The notes: generated from the letters alone by a model not told the origin. DNA of 64,000 bases from Halpernia frigidisoli (GCF_900113805.1 NZ_FOQT01000001.1:186001-250000); one strand, 5' to 3'. Counted from the stretch's first letter, positions 1-8,940 are shown. Numbers and translations are program-made.

Positions 1-334
1 CCCGTACTGCGCCGGGTTCTGTTTCTTTCATAATGCTTTCCGCTTCTTTTAAAAGACCGTCCATTGCGTCACATTTTACTGCTTTTGGTTTTTCATTCAT
101 CGCTTTAAAAGCACTTTCCAAACGACTTACTTGATTTTTAGTTTCACCTAAATGTTTTTCTATCGCTGCTTTCAATTTTGATGAAGTTGCGTTTTTAGCC
201 ATTTTTGGTAAATTTTTTACCAAAGCCTGTTCCGCCCAATAAAGGTCTTTTAAACCATCAATCAAAAAATCACGAAGATCTTCTGCTGCATCTTTTTCGG
301 GTTTAATTTTTCCGGATTCTTTTGTTTTTGCCAT
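1..334 (-). CDS. DUF892 ferritin-like protein (YciE/YciF type), partial
   Basis: The first 111 codons of a minus-strand gene read from ATG at 334 and run off the left edge, so the C-terminus is missing. The N-terminus is a Lys/Glu-rich tail followed by an amphipathic helix with LRDFLIDGLKDLYWAEQAL (about residues 20-38) and a second helix with KLKAAIEKHLGETKNQVSRLE, which is the start of the DUF892 ferritin-like four-helix bundle. Family members are small stress-associated proteins with a putative di-iron site; their exact role is unsettled. No neighbour on this side is visible. The identification rests on half a protein, but the helix pattern is characteristic. Confidence 0.8.
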   Translation of the reverse strand, partial: MAKTKESGKIKPEKDAAEDLRDFLIDGLKDLYWAEQALVKNLPKMAKNATSSKLKAAIEKHLGETKNQVSRLESAFKAMNEKPKAVKCDAMDGLLKEAESIMKETEPGAVR

Positions 335-654
335 AATATATTTTTTTTTTAAATGATAAATCTAAATTAGGCTCTTTCTTTTGACTATTCAAAATTCTAA
401 TTCAGAAAAGGTTGTATGCATCTTTAATTATTTTAATACGGTCATTTTTATTTTATGCAAATTTTTACTTTTACAGTACTAAATTTTAGGAAGTTTAACG
501 AACTCTTACTAGTTTGAAAGTTGATAAATTCTGCTATTTAATTTAAAAAAAATTAAATAAAACAAATATTTAATTTTACATGAAAAATAGTTTTCATTAT
601 TCCGAAAATGTAATTTTTAGCATTTAAATATCACAACATTAAATACAGATCAAT
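335..654. other. AT-rich intergenic region, no gene seen
   Basis: This 320 bp stretch separates the divergent DUF892 gene and the glycan cluster, so it should hold both promoters. It is very A+T rich. I see no tRNA, no convincing hairpin and no clean TAnnTTTG box, so no promoter is assigned. Confidence 0.5.
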
Positions 655-1734
655 ATGAATGATTTAAAAATCATTGACAATGCAGACTATGATATAATTG
701 TGTTCTGCCATCTTCGCTGGGATTTTGTTTACCAAAGACCGCAGCATATCTTAAGTCGGCTTTCAAAAGATTACCGCATTTTAGTTGTAGAAGAACCTGT
801 GCATGCACATGATGGTTTTTCCACACCAAAAATCATTGAGATCAATCCGCATCTTCATGTTTTAAAGCCTGAGGTATCCAATATTGAAGAGATCGGGATT
901 TTTCTAAAAAAACTTTTAAACCATAAAAATTTTCCTATTGCTTGGTTTTATTCCGCTGCTTTTGTTCAGGTTTTAGATATTTTGGATTTTGAAATCGTCA
1001 TTTACGATTGTATGGACGAACTCACTTTATTTAAAGGCGCTTCAGAAAAATTAATCGAGCAGGAAAATTATTTATTATCTGCGGTAGATGTTGTTTTCAC
1101 AGGTGGGAAATCTTTATATGAATCTAAAAAATTAAAACACAGTAATGTTCATTGTTTTCCAAGTTCGGTAGATGTTGCACATTTTGCGAATATTAATTTT
1201 AGCGATACAATTAATAGCCATGATTTGCAGGATATTCCCAAACCGATTGTTGGTTATTATGGCGTTATTGACGAACGAATTGATCTTGATTTAATAGAAA
1301 TGACAGCAATGAAAATGCCTGATGTTTCCTTCGTAATGATCGGTCCAATTTGTAAAATCGAAGAAAGTGATCTCCCTAAAAATGATAATATTTATTATTT
1401 AGGAATGAAATCTTACGAAGAATTACCGGTTTATCTTAAAAGTTTTGATTTTGCAATGATGCCATTTGCTTTAAATGATTCCACAAAATTTATCAGCCCT
1501 ACCAAAACCCTGGAATATATGTGTGCTCATAAACCAATAATTTCAACTAAAATTAAAGACGTGGTTCGTGATTACAGTGACTGCATTAATATAATAGAAA
1601 GTGATGACGATTTTGTAGCATCAATAAAAAATCCAAAGCAAAATTTCGAAAGCCGTTATGATGAAATTTTGGAAAATACGTCCTGGGATAAAACGGTGCA
1701 GGAAATGAAATCACAAATAACCAACATTAAATAA
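655..1734 (+). CDS. Family 1-like glycosyltransferase (TuaH-like)
   Basis: A 359-residue cytoplasmic GT-B type glycosyltransferase that probably transfers a sugar from a nucleotide donor to a glycan or lipid acceptor. The N-terminal half has the RWDFVYQRPQHILSRL block (about residues 21-36) seen in TuaH-like and WcaI-like enzymes. The C-terminal half carries the donor-side signature FISPTKTLEYMCAHKPIIST near residues 280-299, where the S-P-T-K and E-Y segments normally contact the nucleotide sugar. There is no signal peptide or membrane helix. Its stop overlaps the start of the UDP-galactopyranose mutase gene by one base (TAATG), which suggests translational coupling. The acceptor is unknown; galactofuranose from the next gene is a plausible donor sugar, but that is inference. 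Confidence 0.8.
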   Translation: MNDLKIIDNADYDIIVFCHLRWDFVYQRPQHILSRLSKDYRILVVEEPVHAHDGFSTPKIIEINPHLHVLKPEVSNIEEIGIFLKKLLNHKNFPIAWFYSAAFVQVLDILDFEIVIYDCMDELTLFKGASEKLIEQENYLLSAVDVVFTGGKSLYESKKLKHSNVHCFPSSVDVAHFANINFSDTINSHDLQDIPKPIVGYYGVIDERIDLDLIEMTAMKMPDVSFVMIGPICKIEESDLPKNDNIYYLGMKSYEELPVYLKSFDFAMMPFALNDSTKFISPTKTLEYMCAHKPIISTKIKDVVRDYSDCINIIESDDDFVASIKNPKQNFESRYDEILENTSWDKTVQEMKSQITNIK

Positions 1735-2879
1735 TGATAGATTTTGATATATTAATAATTGGCGCCGGAATATCCGGTTCCGTTTTAGCGAGACAATATG
1801 CAGAACTTGGAAAAAGCGTTTTAATCATTGAAAAACGTGATCATATTGCTGGAAACTGTTTTGACTATTATGATAAAAACGGTATTTTAACGTCAAAATA
1901 TGGCGCACATCTTTTTCATACCAATGATGAAGAAGTTTGGGAATACGTCAATAAATTTTCAACATGGTATCCTTGGCAGCACAAAGTGATTGCGCGCGTT
2001 GATGATAAAACGGTTCCTATTCCCGTTAATATCACCACCGTAAATACTTTATTTGGAGAAAATATTACTACGGAAAGAGAAATGCAAGATTGGCTTCAAA
2101 GAAACAGAGTTGCTTTTGATAATCCTAAAAATGGTCAGGAAGCAGTTTTAAACAGAGTTGGAGAAGTGCTTTACGACAAAATGTTCAGACATTATACGAA
2201 AAAACAGTGGGACAAATATCCTGAGGAGCTTCACGCTTCAGTTTTGGAAAGAATTCCTGTTCGTGATAATTACGATGACCGTTATTTTTCTGATAAACAC
2301 CAGGCCTTGCCGAGAGGAGGTTACACCAAATTGTTCGAAAATATTTTAGACCATCCGAATATTCAGATTTTATTAAACACGGATTATTTTGAAGTTCAGG
2401 AGCGATTGGGATGTTTTGAAAAATTATTTTACACGGGACCGATTGATCGTTTTTTTCAATTTAATGAAAATTTAAAGGAAAAATTAGAATACCGATCTAT
2501 CAATTTTGTTCGGGAAGAAATTGATCAGGAATATTTTCAGGAAAGTTCAGTGGTCAATTATCCTGGAAAAGAAGTTGATTTTACGAGAATAGTTGAATAT
2601 AAACATTTTGGCGATCAAAAATCCGGCAAAACCAGTATTGTAAAAGAATACACTGTCGACAAAGGCGAACCTTATTATCCCGTTCCTAACCAAAAAAATC
2701 AGGAGATTTATGCACAATATAAACTGGAGGCAGATAAATTAACTGACGTATATTTTGTAGGAAGACTGGCCAATTACAAATACTTTAATATGGATCAGGC
2801 ATTTAAAAATGCACTGGATCTTTTTGAAGAACTGGAAGTAGAAAACGTTGAAAATAGAGTGCATGCAAAATCCGTTTAA
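1734..2879 (+). CDS. glf: UDP-galactopyranose mutase
   Basis: A 381-residue flavoenzyme that interconverts UDP-galactopyranose and UDP-galactofuranose in the cytoplasm, feeding galactofuranose into surface glycans. The N-terminal FAD-binding fold shows GAGISG at residues 10-15, and the family-wide KYGAHLFHT segment follows near residue 62. The C-terminus has RIVEYKHFG and the closing GRLANYKYFNMDQAF segment typical of Glf. Length matches the bacterial family (about 370-390). It is coupled by a one-base overlap to the upstream glycosyltransferase and overlaps the next gene's start by 17 bases. Confident assignment. Confidence 0.95.
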   Translation: MIDFDILIIGAGISGSVLARQYAELGKSVLIIEKRDHIAGNCFDYYDKNGILTSKYGAHLFHTNDEEVWEYVNKFSTWYPWQHKVIARVDDKTVPIPVNITTVNTLFGENITTEREMQDWLQRNRVAFDNPKNGQEAVLNRVGEVLYDKMFRHYTKKQWDKYPEELHASVLERIPVRDNYDDRYFSDKHQALPRGGYTKLFENILDHPNIQILLNTDYFEVQERLGCFEKLFYTGPIDRFFQFNENLKEKLEYRSINFVREEIDQEYFQESSVVNYPGKEVDFTRIVEYKHFGDQKSGKTSIVKEYTVDKGEPYYPVPNQKNQEIYAQYKLEADKLTDVYFVGRLANYKYFNMDQAFKNALDLFEELEVENVENRVHAKSV

Positions 2880-3981
2880 ATCCTATTTTATTGGTGGTTT
2901 TGAATGTGCAGACCAAATTAACAGATCAGGCGAAAGAGTTAATCTTTTGAAGGAAACACAGCACGATATCCGGGCAGAAGAAGATTATCGATTGCTACTT
3001 GAATTAGGTATAACGTCAGTTCGTGAAGGTATTTGCTGGAGTGAAGTTGAAACTGATAAATATAACTTTGATTTTTCTGAAGTTTTAAACCGTATAAAAA
3101 TCGCGGAAAAGTTGGGGATTCAACAGATCTGGGATTTGATCCATTTCGGTTATCCGGAAGATCTCTATCCAACTCATCCCAAATTTTGCGAACGTTTTGA
3201 AGCATTATGTTTTGCTTTTGTTAAATTTTATAAAGAAAATTCTTCACAACCGCTTTTTGTAGTTCCAATTAACGAGATCAGTTTTCTAAGTTGGTTTTCA
3301 GGTGAAGCGCGCGGCACAGCGCCATTTGCACACGGAAGCGGATGGGATATTAAATATCATTTATGCAAAGCCGCAATTTTAGGTATAAAAATTTTAAAAC
3401 AAAAAGATCCATTTTGTACCATAGTTTTGGTTGAGCCGCGCGTCAGCGTCCACAACAATGGAAATTTATCGGAGGAAGAATTGTTTAAAATTAACGAATA
3501 TCAGTTTGAGGCGGCAGATATTATCGCCGGAAGATTATGTCCGGAACTTGGCGGTGATGAATCTTTTCTTGAGATTATTGGTTTAAATTACTACTGGAAC
3601 TGCCAATGGCTTGAAGGTGGCGAAACTGTGTATTGGCCGGACGCTGCGCAAAAAAGAGTGGCTTTAAATAAATTAATATCAGATGTTTATTTAAGGTATA
3701 AAAAACCTATTTTCCTATCAGAAACCGGTCATTTTGGAATTGGACGCGTTGACTGGATCGAAGAAATTTCTGAAGAATGTTTAAAAGTTTTACATCAGGG
3801 AATTCCTTTTTTTGGCATCTGTATTTATCCGGTGACTGACCGTCCCGATTGGGATAACCTTGAAAGTTACAGCAATTGTGGCATTTTTGATCTGGATGAA
3901 AAGAAAAACAGAATTCCGCATCTTGAATATATACAATCAATAAAAATGCAGCAGATCAAGCGCGCACAACTTACTTTTTAA
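2863..3981 (+). CDS. Family 1-like glycosyl hydrolase (clan GH-A fold)
   Basis: A 372-residue protein related to GH1 beta-glycosidases. I start it at ATG 2863 (MQNPFKSYF) rather than at the in-frame TTG at 2848; either start overlaps glf. Both expected catalytic glutamates are present: acid/base in VPINEISFLSW (about E138) and nucleophile in FLSETGHFG (about E287). It is shorter than typical GH1 enzymes (about 450) and has no signal peptide, so it is probably cytoplasmic. Lying inside a biosynthetic operon, it may trim or remodel a glycan intermediate rather than degrade food; that is inference. Substrate unknown. Confidence 0.75.
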   Translation: MQNPFKSYFIGGFECADQINRSGERVNLLKETQHDIRAEEDYRLLLELGITSVREGICWSEVETDKYNFDFSEVLNRIKIAEKLGIQQIWDLIHFGYPEDLYPTHPKFCERFEALCFAFVKFYKENSSQPLFVVPINEISFLSWFSGEARGTAPFAHGSGWDIKYHLCKAAILGIKILKQKDPFCTIVLVEPRVSVHNNGNLSEEELFKINEYQFEAADIIAGRLCPELGGDESFLEIIGLNYYWNCQWLEGGETVYWPDAAQKRVALNKLISDVYLRYKKPIFLSETGHFGIGRVDWIEEISEECLKVLHQGIPFFGICIYPVTDRPDWDNLESYSNCGIFDLDEKKNRIPHLEYIQSIKMQQIKRAQLTF

Positions 3982-4013
3982 AAAGTCATTCAATAAAAAT
4001 TAAGGCTAAAAAT

Positions 4014-4496
4014 TTGGAAAATTTAAAAAAAAACGGCATCACATTTAGCGCCTTTGATCTGTTTCATGCAGGTCACGTACAAATGTTGGCAGATGCAAAA
4101 GAGCATTGTGATTACTTAATTGTGGGTTTACAAACTGATCCGACAATTGACCGTCCTGAAAAAAATAAACCTTCTCAAACAGTTGTGGAAAGATATATTC
4201 AGTTAAAGGGTTGCAGATATGTTGATGAAATTATTCCATACACCTCAGAACGGGATCTTGAAGATATTTTAAAATTATACAGTATTCAGGTTAGAATTAT
4301 TGGCGACGAATACCGAAACAAATCTTTTACAGGAAAAGTTTTTTGCGAAACCAATAATATTGAGCTTTATTATAACGAAAGAAAACATCGTTTTTCCAGT
4401 ACAAATTTAAGAAATGAAGTTTTTGAAAATGAAACTTGTAAAAGAGAAAAAAGTATTCAAAAAAATGCAGATTCCAACTTAATTAAGATGCTGTAA
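4014..4496 (+). CDS. Cytidylyltransferase-like nucleotidyltransferase (TagD-like)
   Basis: A 160-residue nucleotidyltransferase-fold protein of the glycerol-3-phosphate cytidylyltransferase group, which joins CTP to a phosphorylated alcohol or sugar. The HxGH nucleotide-binding motif is HAGH at residues 18-21, and the second signature is SSTNLR near residues 128-133. The start is TTG at 4014: the next in-frame ATG (4085) would delete the HxGH motif, so TTG is strongly preferred. A lysine-rich 25-residue tail follows the domain. It lies 32 bp after the GH1-like gene in the same operon and could activate an alcohol phosphate for the product of this cluster. The exact substrate cannot be read. 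Confidence 0.8.
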   Translation: MENLKKNGITFSAFDLFHAGHVQMLADAKEHCDYLIVGLQTDPTIDRPEKNKPSQTVVERYIQLKGCRYVDEIIPYTSERDLEDILKLYSIQVRIIGDEYRNKSFTGKVFCETNNIELYYNERKHRFSSTNLRNEVFENETCKREKSIQKNADSNLIKML

Positions 4497-4522
4497 AATT
4501 TATCTCAAAATAAAAAAACTTA

Positions 4523-5047
4523 ATGAAAAACGTTTTATTTGAAAGTTGGGACGGAATTTGTAAAATAATATTTACAACAGTTTCAGCTTACTTTTTGGTT
4601 TTTATCTTACTTCGCGTATCAGGAAAGCGAACTTTAGCTAAAATGAACGCTTTTGATTTTATTGTTACGATTGCTTTAGGTTCGATATTAGGTTCAGTGA
4701 TTTTAAATAAAAGTATTCCGTTATTAGAAGGATTTTGCGCAATTGCTGTACTAATTTTTTTGCAGTTTTGTATTACTTTTATCTCTGTAAGAAACAAAAG
4801 TTTTAATAATTTTGTAAGTAGCTGTCCTACAATTTTATTTTACAATGGTGAAATTTTGTACCCGATATTAAAAAAAGAACGGATAACGCTAGGTGATATT
4901 CAAAAATCTATCAGGGAAGCTGGGTTTTCAAGTTTTTCCTTTGTTGAATCAATTGTTTTGGAGTCAAACGGCGATATTACGGTAATCAGTAAAAATGAAA
5001 GCAGAAATCAGAACGCAATGAGCGATGTAAAAAATATCAAATTTTAA
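4523..5047 (+). CDS. DUF421 (YetF-type) membrane protein
   Basis: A 174-residue integral membrane protein with about three N-terminal helices (roughly residues 12-30, 40-60 and 65-85). Helix 2 is preceded by the family signature GKRTLAKMNAFDFIVTIALGS. The cytosolic C-terminal YetF domain is recognisable around GDIQKSIREAGFSSFSFVES. Length is slightly below the usual 200-230 residues and the C-terminus looks short. YetF relatives are linked to spore or envelope physiology, but the molecular function is unknown. It sits 26 bp after the cytidylyltransferase gene, in the same direction. Confidence 0.85.
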   Translation: MKNVLFESWDGICKIIFTTVSAYFLVFILLRVSGKRTLAKMNAFDFIVTIALGSILGSVILNKSIPLLEGFCAIAVLIFLQFCITFISVRNKSFNNFVSSCPTILFYNGEILYPILKKERITLGDIQKSIREAGFSSFSFVESIVLESNGDITVISKNESRNQNAMSDVKNIKF

Positions 5048-5095
5048 AAAAAATCTCTCAATTGCCTAAAAAATTAATTTTAAAATCTTAAAGGT

Positions 5096-6280
5096 TTGCA
5101 CATAGAATTTTCTAAACTTAATGATAAAAAATTAGCAGAATTAATTATTTCTTCTAAAAAAATATCAAAATACGCTTTGGTAGAAGCATCAAAAACGGAT
5201 TCCGTCGAAAGTTTTCCGAAAGACACTTTGGCTAAAATTATTAACGCAGGTTTGTTAAAAGCTTGTATTCCCGCAAAATTTGGCGGTTCAGATCTGGGTT
5301 TGCTTCCCGGTACAAATGAGACGCTTTTGATGATTTTAAAATATATCGGTAGCGGAAATCTCGTTATGGGCAGAGTTTTAGAAGGTCACATCAATGCACA
5401 ATTACTTATCAATCAATTTGGTAAAAAATCTCAAATTAGAAATTTTTCCGAAGATGCGATCAAAGGAAAATTATTCGCAGTTTGGAACACTCAGGCTCAT
5501 GACGGCACTTTTTTAACGCCTGTAAAAAATAATAATTTTCATTTGAACGGTTCAAAAACTTTTGCCACAGGTATAGATTATGTGACCAGACCTTTAATTA
5601 CAGCTGGTTTAAAAAACGAATCCTGGCAAATGTGCATCGTTAATTTAGATAAAATTAAAGCAAAAACAGATTCCAGTTGGTGGAATCCGATGGGAATGAA
5701 AGCAAGCAGAAGTTTTAAAATAAGTTTTAAAAATGCCAATGTTGATAGAAATAATTTAATAGGAAAACCTGATTCCTATTATCTTCAACCATCATTCAGC
5801 GGAGGTTCCGTGCGTTTTGCAGCTGTTCAGCTAGGCGCAGCAGAAAGACTTTTAGAAGAAACAAAAAAATACCTTTTGAGTTTAGGCAGAACTGAAGATC
5901 CTTTCCAAAAAATGCGTGTTGGCGAAATGGCAATCGCGGTAGTTTCGGGAAATCAATGGTTGAAAGTTGCCGCCGAACACATGGATGTTTTTATGAATGA
6001 TCCGTCAAAAATAAATTCTCAGCTTCTTCTTGCTTCTGCAAATATGACGCGAACGGCGATAGAGAAGATTTGCACGGAAGTTATGATGCTTTGCCAAAAA
6101 TGCGTCGGTGCTCGTGGTTTAAATAATCCCTATCATTTTGAACGCATTATTCGTGATTTAAACACTTATTTGCGTCAACCTGCGCCGGATGCTTCGCTTG
6201 CTGATGTCGGGAAATATATTTTAAATAAAGAAAATAAAACCGAAGATCTTTGGGATCTAACTGATAAAAATAAATTTTAA
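5096..6280 (+). CDS. Acyl-CoA dehydrogenase-like flavoprotein, atypical active site
   Basis: A 394-residue protein with the acyl-CoA dehydrogenase fold: a helical N-terminal domain (AKFGGSDLGLLPG near residue 60), a central FAD-contacting beta domain with NGSKTFATG near residue 150, and a C-terminal helical domain ending CVGARGLNNPYHFERIIRDL. After that block the usual Tyr-Glu-Gly catalytic-glutamate segment is replaced by LRQPAPDA (359-366), so ordinary acyl-CoA oxidation is doubtful. The start is TTG 5096; the first in-frame ATG lies about 78 codons in and would remove conserved sequence. It is followed after 5 bp by the PIG-L deacetylase gene. It may oxidise an unusual substrate, as some flavin monooxygenases with this fold do; that is inference. 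Confidence 0.75.
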   Translation: MHIEFSKLNDKKLAELIISSKKISKYALVEASKTDSVESFPKDTLAKIINAGLLKACIPAKFGGSDLGLLPGTNETLLMILKYIGSGNLVMGRVLEGHINAQLLINQFGKKSQIRNFSEDAIKGKLFAVWNTQAHDGTFLTPVKNNNFHLNGSKTFATGIDYVTRPLITAGLKNESWQMCIVNLDKIKAKTDSSWWNPMGMKASRSFKISFKNANVDRNNLIGKPDSYYLQPSFSGGSVRFAAVQLGAAERLLEETKKYLLSLGRTEDPFQKMRVGEMAIAVVSGNQWLKVAAEHMDVFMNDPSKINSQLLLASANMTRTAIEKICTEVMMLCQKCVGARGLNNPYHFERIIRDLNTYLRQPAPDASLADVGKYILNKENKTEDLWDLTDKNKF

Positions 6281-6285
6281 ATAAA

Positions 6286-7002
6286 ATGGAAACTGAAAAT
6301 ATTCCACTTGCGCCAGAGCAATGTGTCACTGGTTTTGGGACTACTTTAATAGTTGCGCCACATGCTGACGACGAAAGCTTAGGTTGTGGAGGTGTTATTT
6401 CCTTACTTGGAAAATACCATCAGGAAGTTTATATTTTATTGCTGAGCGACGGTACTTTATCACATCCAAACAGCAAAGAATATCCTGCTGAAAAATTACG
6501 CGATTTACGAGAAAATGAGTTGGTTTCAGCGGCAAATCATTTAAATGTAAATACGGATCACATTATTTTTTGCCGACACAAAGACCGAAATGTTCCAAAT
6601 AAATTACATCCAAATTTTGACGAGGAAGTACAAAAAATTTCAAAGTTTTTACTACAGTTAAAGCCAAAAAGTATTTTTGTGCCTTGGCGACGAGATCCGC
6701 ATCCTGATCACCGCGCCGCTTTTGAATTAATTACCGCAGCTAATAATATTAATGCAACCATTTACGAATATCCAATTTGGCTTAAAGAATTGGGGGAAAA
6801 TGATGATTCGCCAAAATCGGAAGAGGTAATGCCTTTTAGAATTAATATTTCCAGCGTTTTATCGCAAAAGCAAAGTGCAATTGCCTGTCATCAATCTCAG
6901 ATTTCTGATTTGATTTCTGATGACGAAGCAGGTTTTAGGCTTTCAAAAGAAATGCTCGAACAATTTAATGTGCCTTACGAAACATTTTTTATATCTAAAT
7001 AA
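6286..7002 (+). CDS. PIG-L family N-deacetylase
   Basis: A 238-residue zinc-dependent LmbE/PIG-L family enzyme, which typically removes an N-acetyl group from a GlcNAc-containing glycolipid or small glycoside. The metal site is visible: HADDE at residues 26-30 supplies the His-x-Asp-Asp pattern, and HPDH at 139-142 supplies the further ligand region. There is no signal peptide or membrane helix. The gene is packed between the acyl-CoA dehydrogenase-like gene (5 bp gap) and the methyltransferase gene (one-base TAATG overlap), so deacetylation followed by N-methylation is a natural reading. Family confident, substrate inferred. Confidence 0.9.
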   Translation: METENIPLAPEQCVTGFGTTLIVAPHADDESLGCGGVISLLGKYHQEVYILLLSDGTLSHPNSKEYPAEKLRDLRENELVSAANHLNVNTDHIIFCRHKDRNVPNKLHPNFDEEVQKISKFLLQLKPKSIFVPWRRDPHPDHRAAFELITAANNINATIYEYPIWLKELGENDDSPKSEEVMPFRINISSVLSQKQSAIACHQSQISDLISDDEAGFRLSKEMLEQFNVPYETFFISK

Positions 7003-7583
7003 TGAAAGAACAATCTCTTAATTCACATTATTTTAAAAAGGTTTATGAAGCCAATGATGATCCCTGGAATTTCAAATCCAGCGAATATGAAACTTTAAAA
7101 TACCAGGAAACTTTAGATGCTTTGCCAAAAAGCAGATACAAAAATGCACTTGAAATTGGCTGTTCCATAGGCATTCTTACGAAATTATTATCCGGAAGAT
7201 GTGATCAGCTTTTAGCAATTGATATTTCAGAGAAGGCATTGGATCAGGCAAAAGAATATTGCTCAGATTTGGGAAATGTAACTTTTAAACAGATGAATTT
7301 TCCCTCAGAATTTCCAGATGAAAAGTTTGATCTTATAATGATATCTGAAGTCGCTTACTATCTTTCAGCTGCTGATTGGGAGTTCGCTATGGAGAATTTA
7401 TATAGTAATCTGAGTGAAAAAGCTAATGTCATACTTGTTCATTGGCTTCCAATTGTTCACGATTATCCACAGACTGGAGATGAGGTTCACGATCAGTTTG
7501 CAAAAATATTTAGTAATAAGATGAAAAATGTTTTCAGCACCAGAGCGGAGAAATACAGGATTGACGTTTGGGAAAAGTTGTAA
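7002..7583 (+). CDS. SAM-dependent methyltransferase, NodS-like
   Basis: A 193-residue class I methyltransferase. The N-terminal block DPWNFKSSEYETLKY (about residues 20-34) is characteristic of the NodS family, whose rhizobial member N-methylates the deacetylated glucosamine end of Nod factor. SAM-binding motif I is ALEIGCSIG at 49-57, followed by an acidic ribose-contact region (LLAIDIS). Its start overlaps the PIG-L stop by one base. It is the last gene of the plus-strand cluster and abuts the convergent GT2 gene with no gap. Methylation of the amine exposed by the deacetylase is inference from family and order. Confidence 0.85.
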   Translation: MKEQSLNSHYFKKVYEANDDPWNFKSSEYETLKYQETLDALPKSRYKNALEIGCSIGILTKLLSGRCDQLLAIDISEKALDQAKEYCSDLGNVTFKQMNFPSEFPDEKFDLIMISEVAYYLSAADWEFAMENLYSNLSEKANVILVHWLPIVHDYPQTGDEVHDQFAKIFSNKMKNVFSTRAEKYRIDVWEKL

Positions 7584-8723
7584 TTAGAGTTTTGAAAGTT
7601 CTTTTTCCAAATTTTTAATGGCATTACCAATAATTTCCGGTTGATGATTTTGCAAACTATTGAGTTGTTTAAAACTAAAAAAATCTCCGTACCAGAAACC
7701 AAAGAATTTTGAGTTTTTAAATGATTTTAAAAGCTCTTCATTATAACAAATTACTTTTGAAAGTACATTAGATTCTGAATCTGAAAGCGCGTTTCGTTTA
7801 AGCCAAAGATCATTTAAATGTTTTTTTTCTTTAAATCTGCTTATGATTGATGCTGCAGATTCTACGAAAATTTCTGGGTTGTTTTTTTCTAAATTATTCC
7901 ACTCATTAAGTTGGTAGGAAAGGCCAATCTGCGTTCGCCCATTAAATCTTGCCGAAGTTTGAACTTTTACATTATGACTGTGAACAATTTTAGCATCAAT
8001 ATTTTTTAAACGTTCAAAAAACGCACAATCTTCCAGAAATTTTACATCAGGAATTCCGCCTGACTTCTCAAAACATTCTGTCGTAACCGCAAAACTTCCA
8101 TTAAAATGCTGGTGATGAGTCTGATTAGGATGTTGTGGATTTTCAACGATTTTTTCTTCAGCTTCCGCAATTAACAACTGGTACCTTTCGTCTGTAAAAT
8201 GCAGAGATCTCGTAAATTCATCCATTTCATCAATCTCATTTTGGTAAAGTGAAATTCTTCCGCCAACCGCGTCCGCACCGTGTTCAATTTCTGTTTTATT
8301 TTGGTTGATCCAATCATTTGCCACGATAGAATCGCTGTCAGTCGTCATTATAATTCCGCCACCATTTTTTGACAGTCGTTTAAACGCTGTATTCATTAAA
8401 AGTTTTCGAACGTAACCAATATTTGCTTTTTCACTATCAAGTTTAATTTCTTGACAATAAATATTTAAAAAAGGATTTTTGCGGCGAAAATTTTCAATTA
8501 ACCTAAAAGAATTATCAGAGCAATTATTTGCTAAAATTAGTATTTCAAACTGATCAAAATTGATGGGATCACCAAATTCATCTGTTTGTTGTGCGAAAGC
8601 CTGAAGCGATTTTTCTATGTGTTCTTCTTCATCTTTCACCGGAATAACGATGCAGATCTTAACACTAATTTTTGTGGAAAATCTGGAAAATAATTGGTCG
8701 TGGGAAATTTTAGAAAAATTCAT
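7584..8723 (-). CDS. Family 2 glycosyltransferase
   Basis: A 379-residue GT-A glycosyltransferase. The N-terminal nucleotide-binding strand reads KICIVIPVKDEEEHI (about residues 22-36), and the metal-binding acidic motif is TTDSDS at 127-132. A second acidic cluster, FLEDCAFFERL, lies near residue 230, as expected for the acceptor base region. No membrane helix is seen. It is convergent with the methyltransferase gene and directly abuts it. Relatives of this gene commonly accompany acyl-CoA dehydrogenase, PIG-L and NodS-like genes, so I count it as part of the same biosynthetic system although it is on the other strand. Confidence 0.85.
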   Translation of the reverse strand: MNFSKISHDQLFSRFSTKISVKICIVIPVKDEEEHIEKSLQAFAQQTDEFGDPINFDQFEILILANNCSDNSFRLIENFRRKNPFLNIYCQEIKLDSEKANIGYVRKLLMNTAFKRLSKNGGGIIMTTDSDSIVANDWINQNKTEIEHGADAVGGRISLYQNEIDEMDEFTRSLHFTDERYQLLIAEAEEKIVENPQHPNQTHHQHFNGSFAVTTECFEKSGGIPDVKFLEDCAFFERLKNIDAKIVHSHNVKVQTSARFNGRTQIGLSYQLNEWNNLEKNNPEIFVESAASIISRFKEKKHLNDLWLKRNALSDSESNVLSKVICYNEELLKSFKNSKFFGFWYGDFFSFKQLNSLQNHQPEIIGNAIKNLEKELSKL

Positions 8724-8895
8724 AAAAAGTGTTACAAAGAGTTCATTTTACTCAAATTTGTTCCATTTTTTTAATCAAACATTTTGCCAAGTGTCGCCTA
8801 ATTTGAATAGTTAGACAAAATAAAGAGAGGTAATTTTAAATCAACATTTCATAATTTAAAATTTCCTTGGGAAGTAATAAATATTTTAAAAACAA

Positions 8896-8935
8896 GAAAC
8901 CCCTAAAATTATTTCAAAGTAATTTAAGGGGTTTT
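8896..8935 (-). terminator. Rho-independent terminator after tRNA-Cys
   Basis: Arms AACCCCT and AGGGGTT extend through AAATTA/TAATTT into a long stem with A/T tracts on both sides. It starts about 6 nt beyond the 3' end of the minus-strand tRNA. Confidence 0.75.
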
Positions 8936-8940
8936 TCCTG

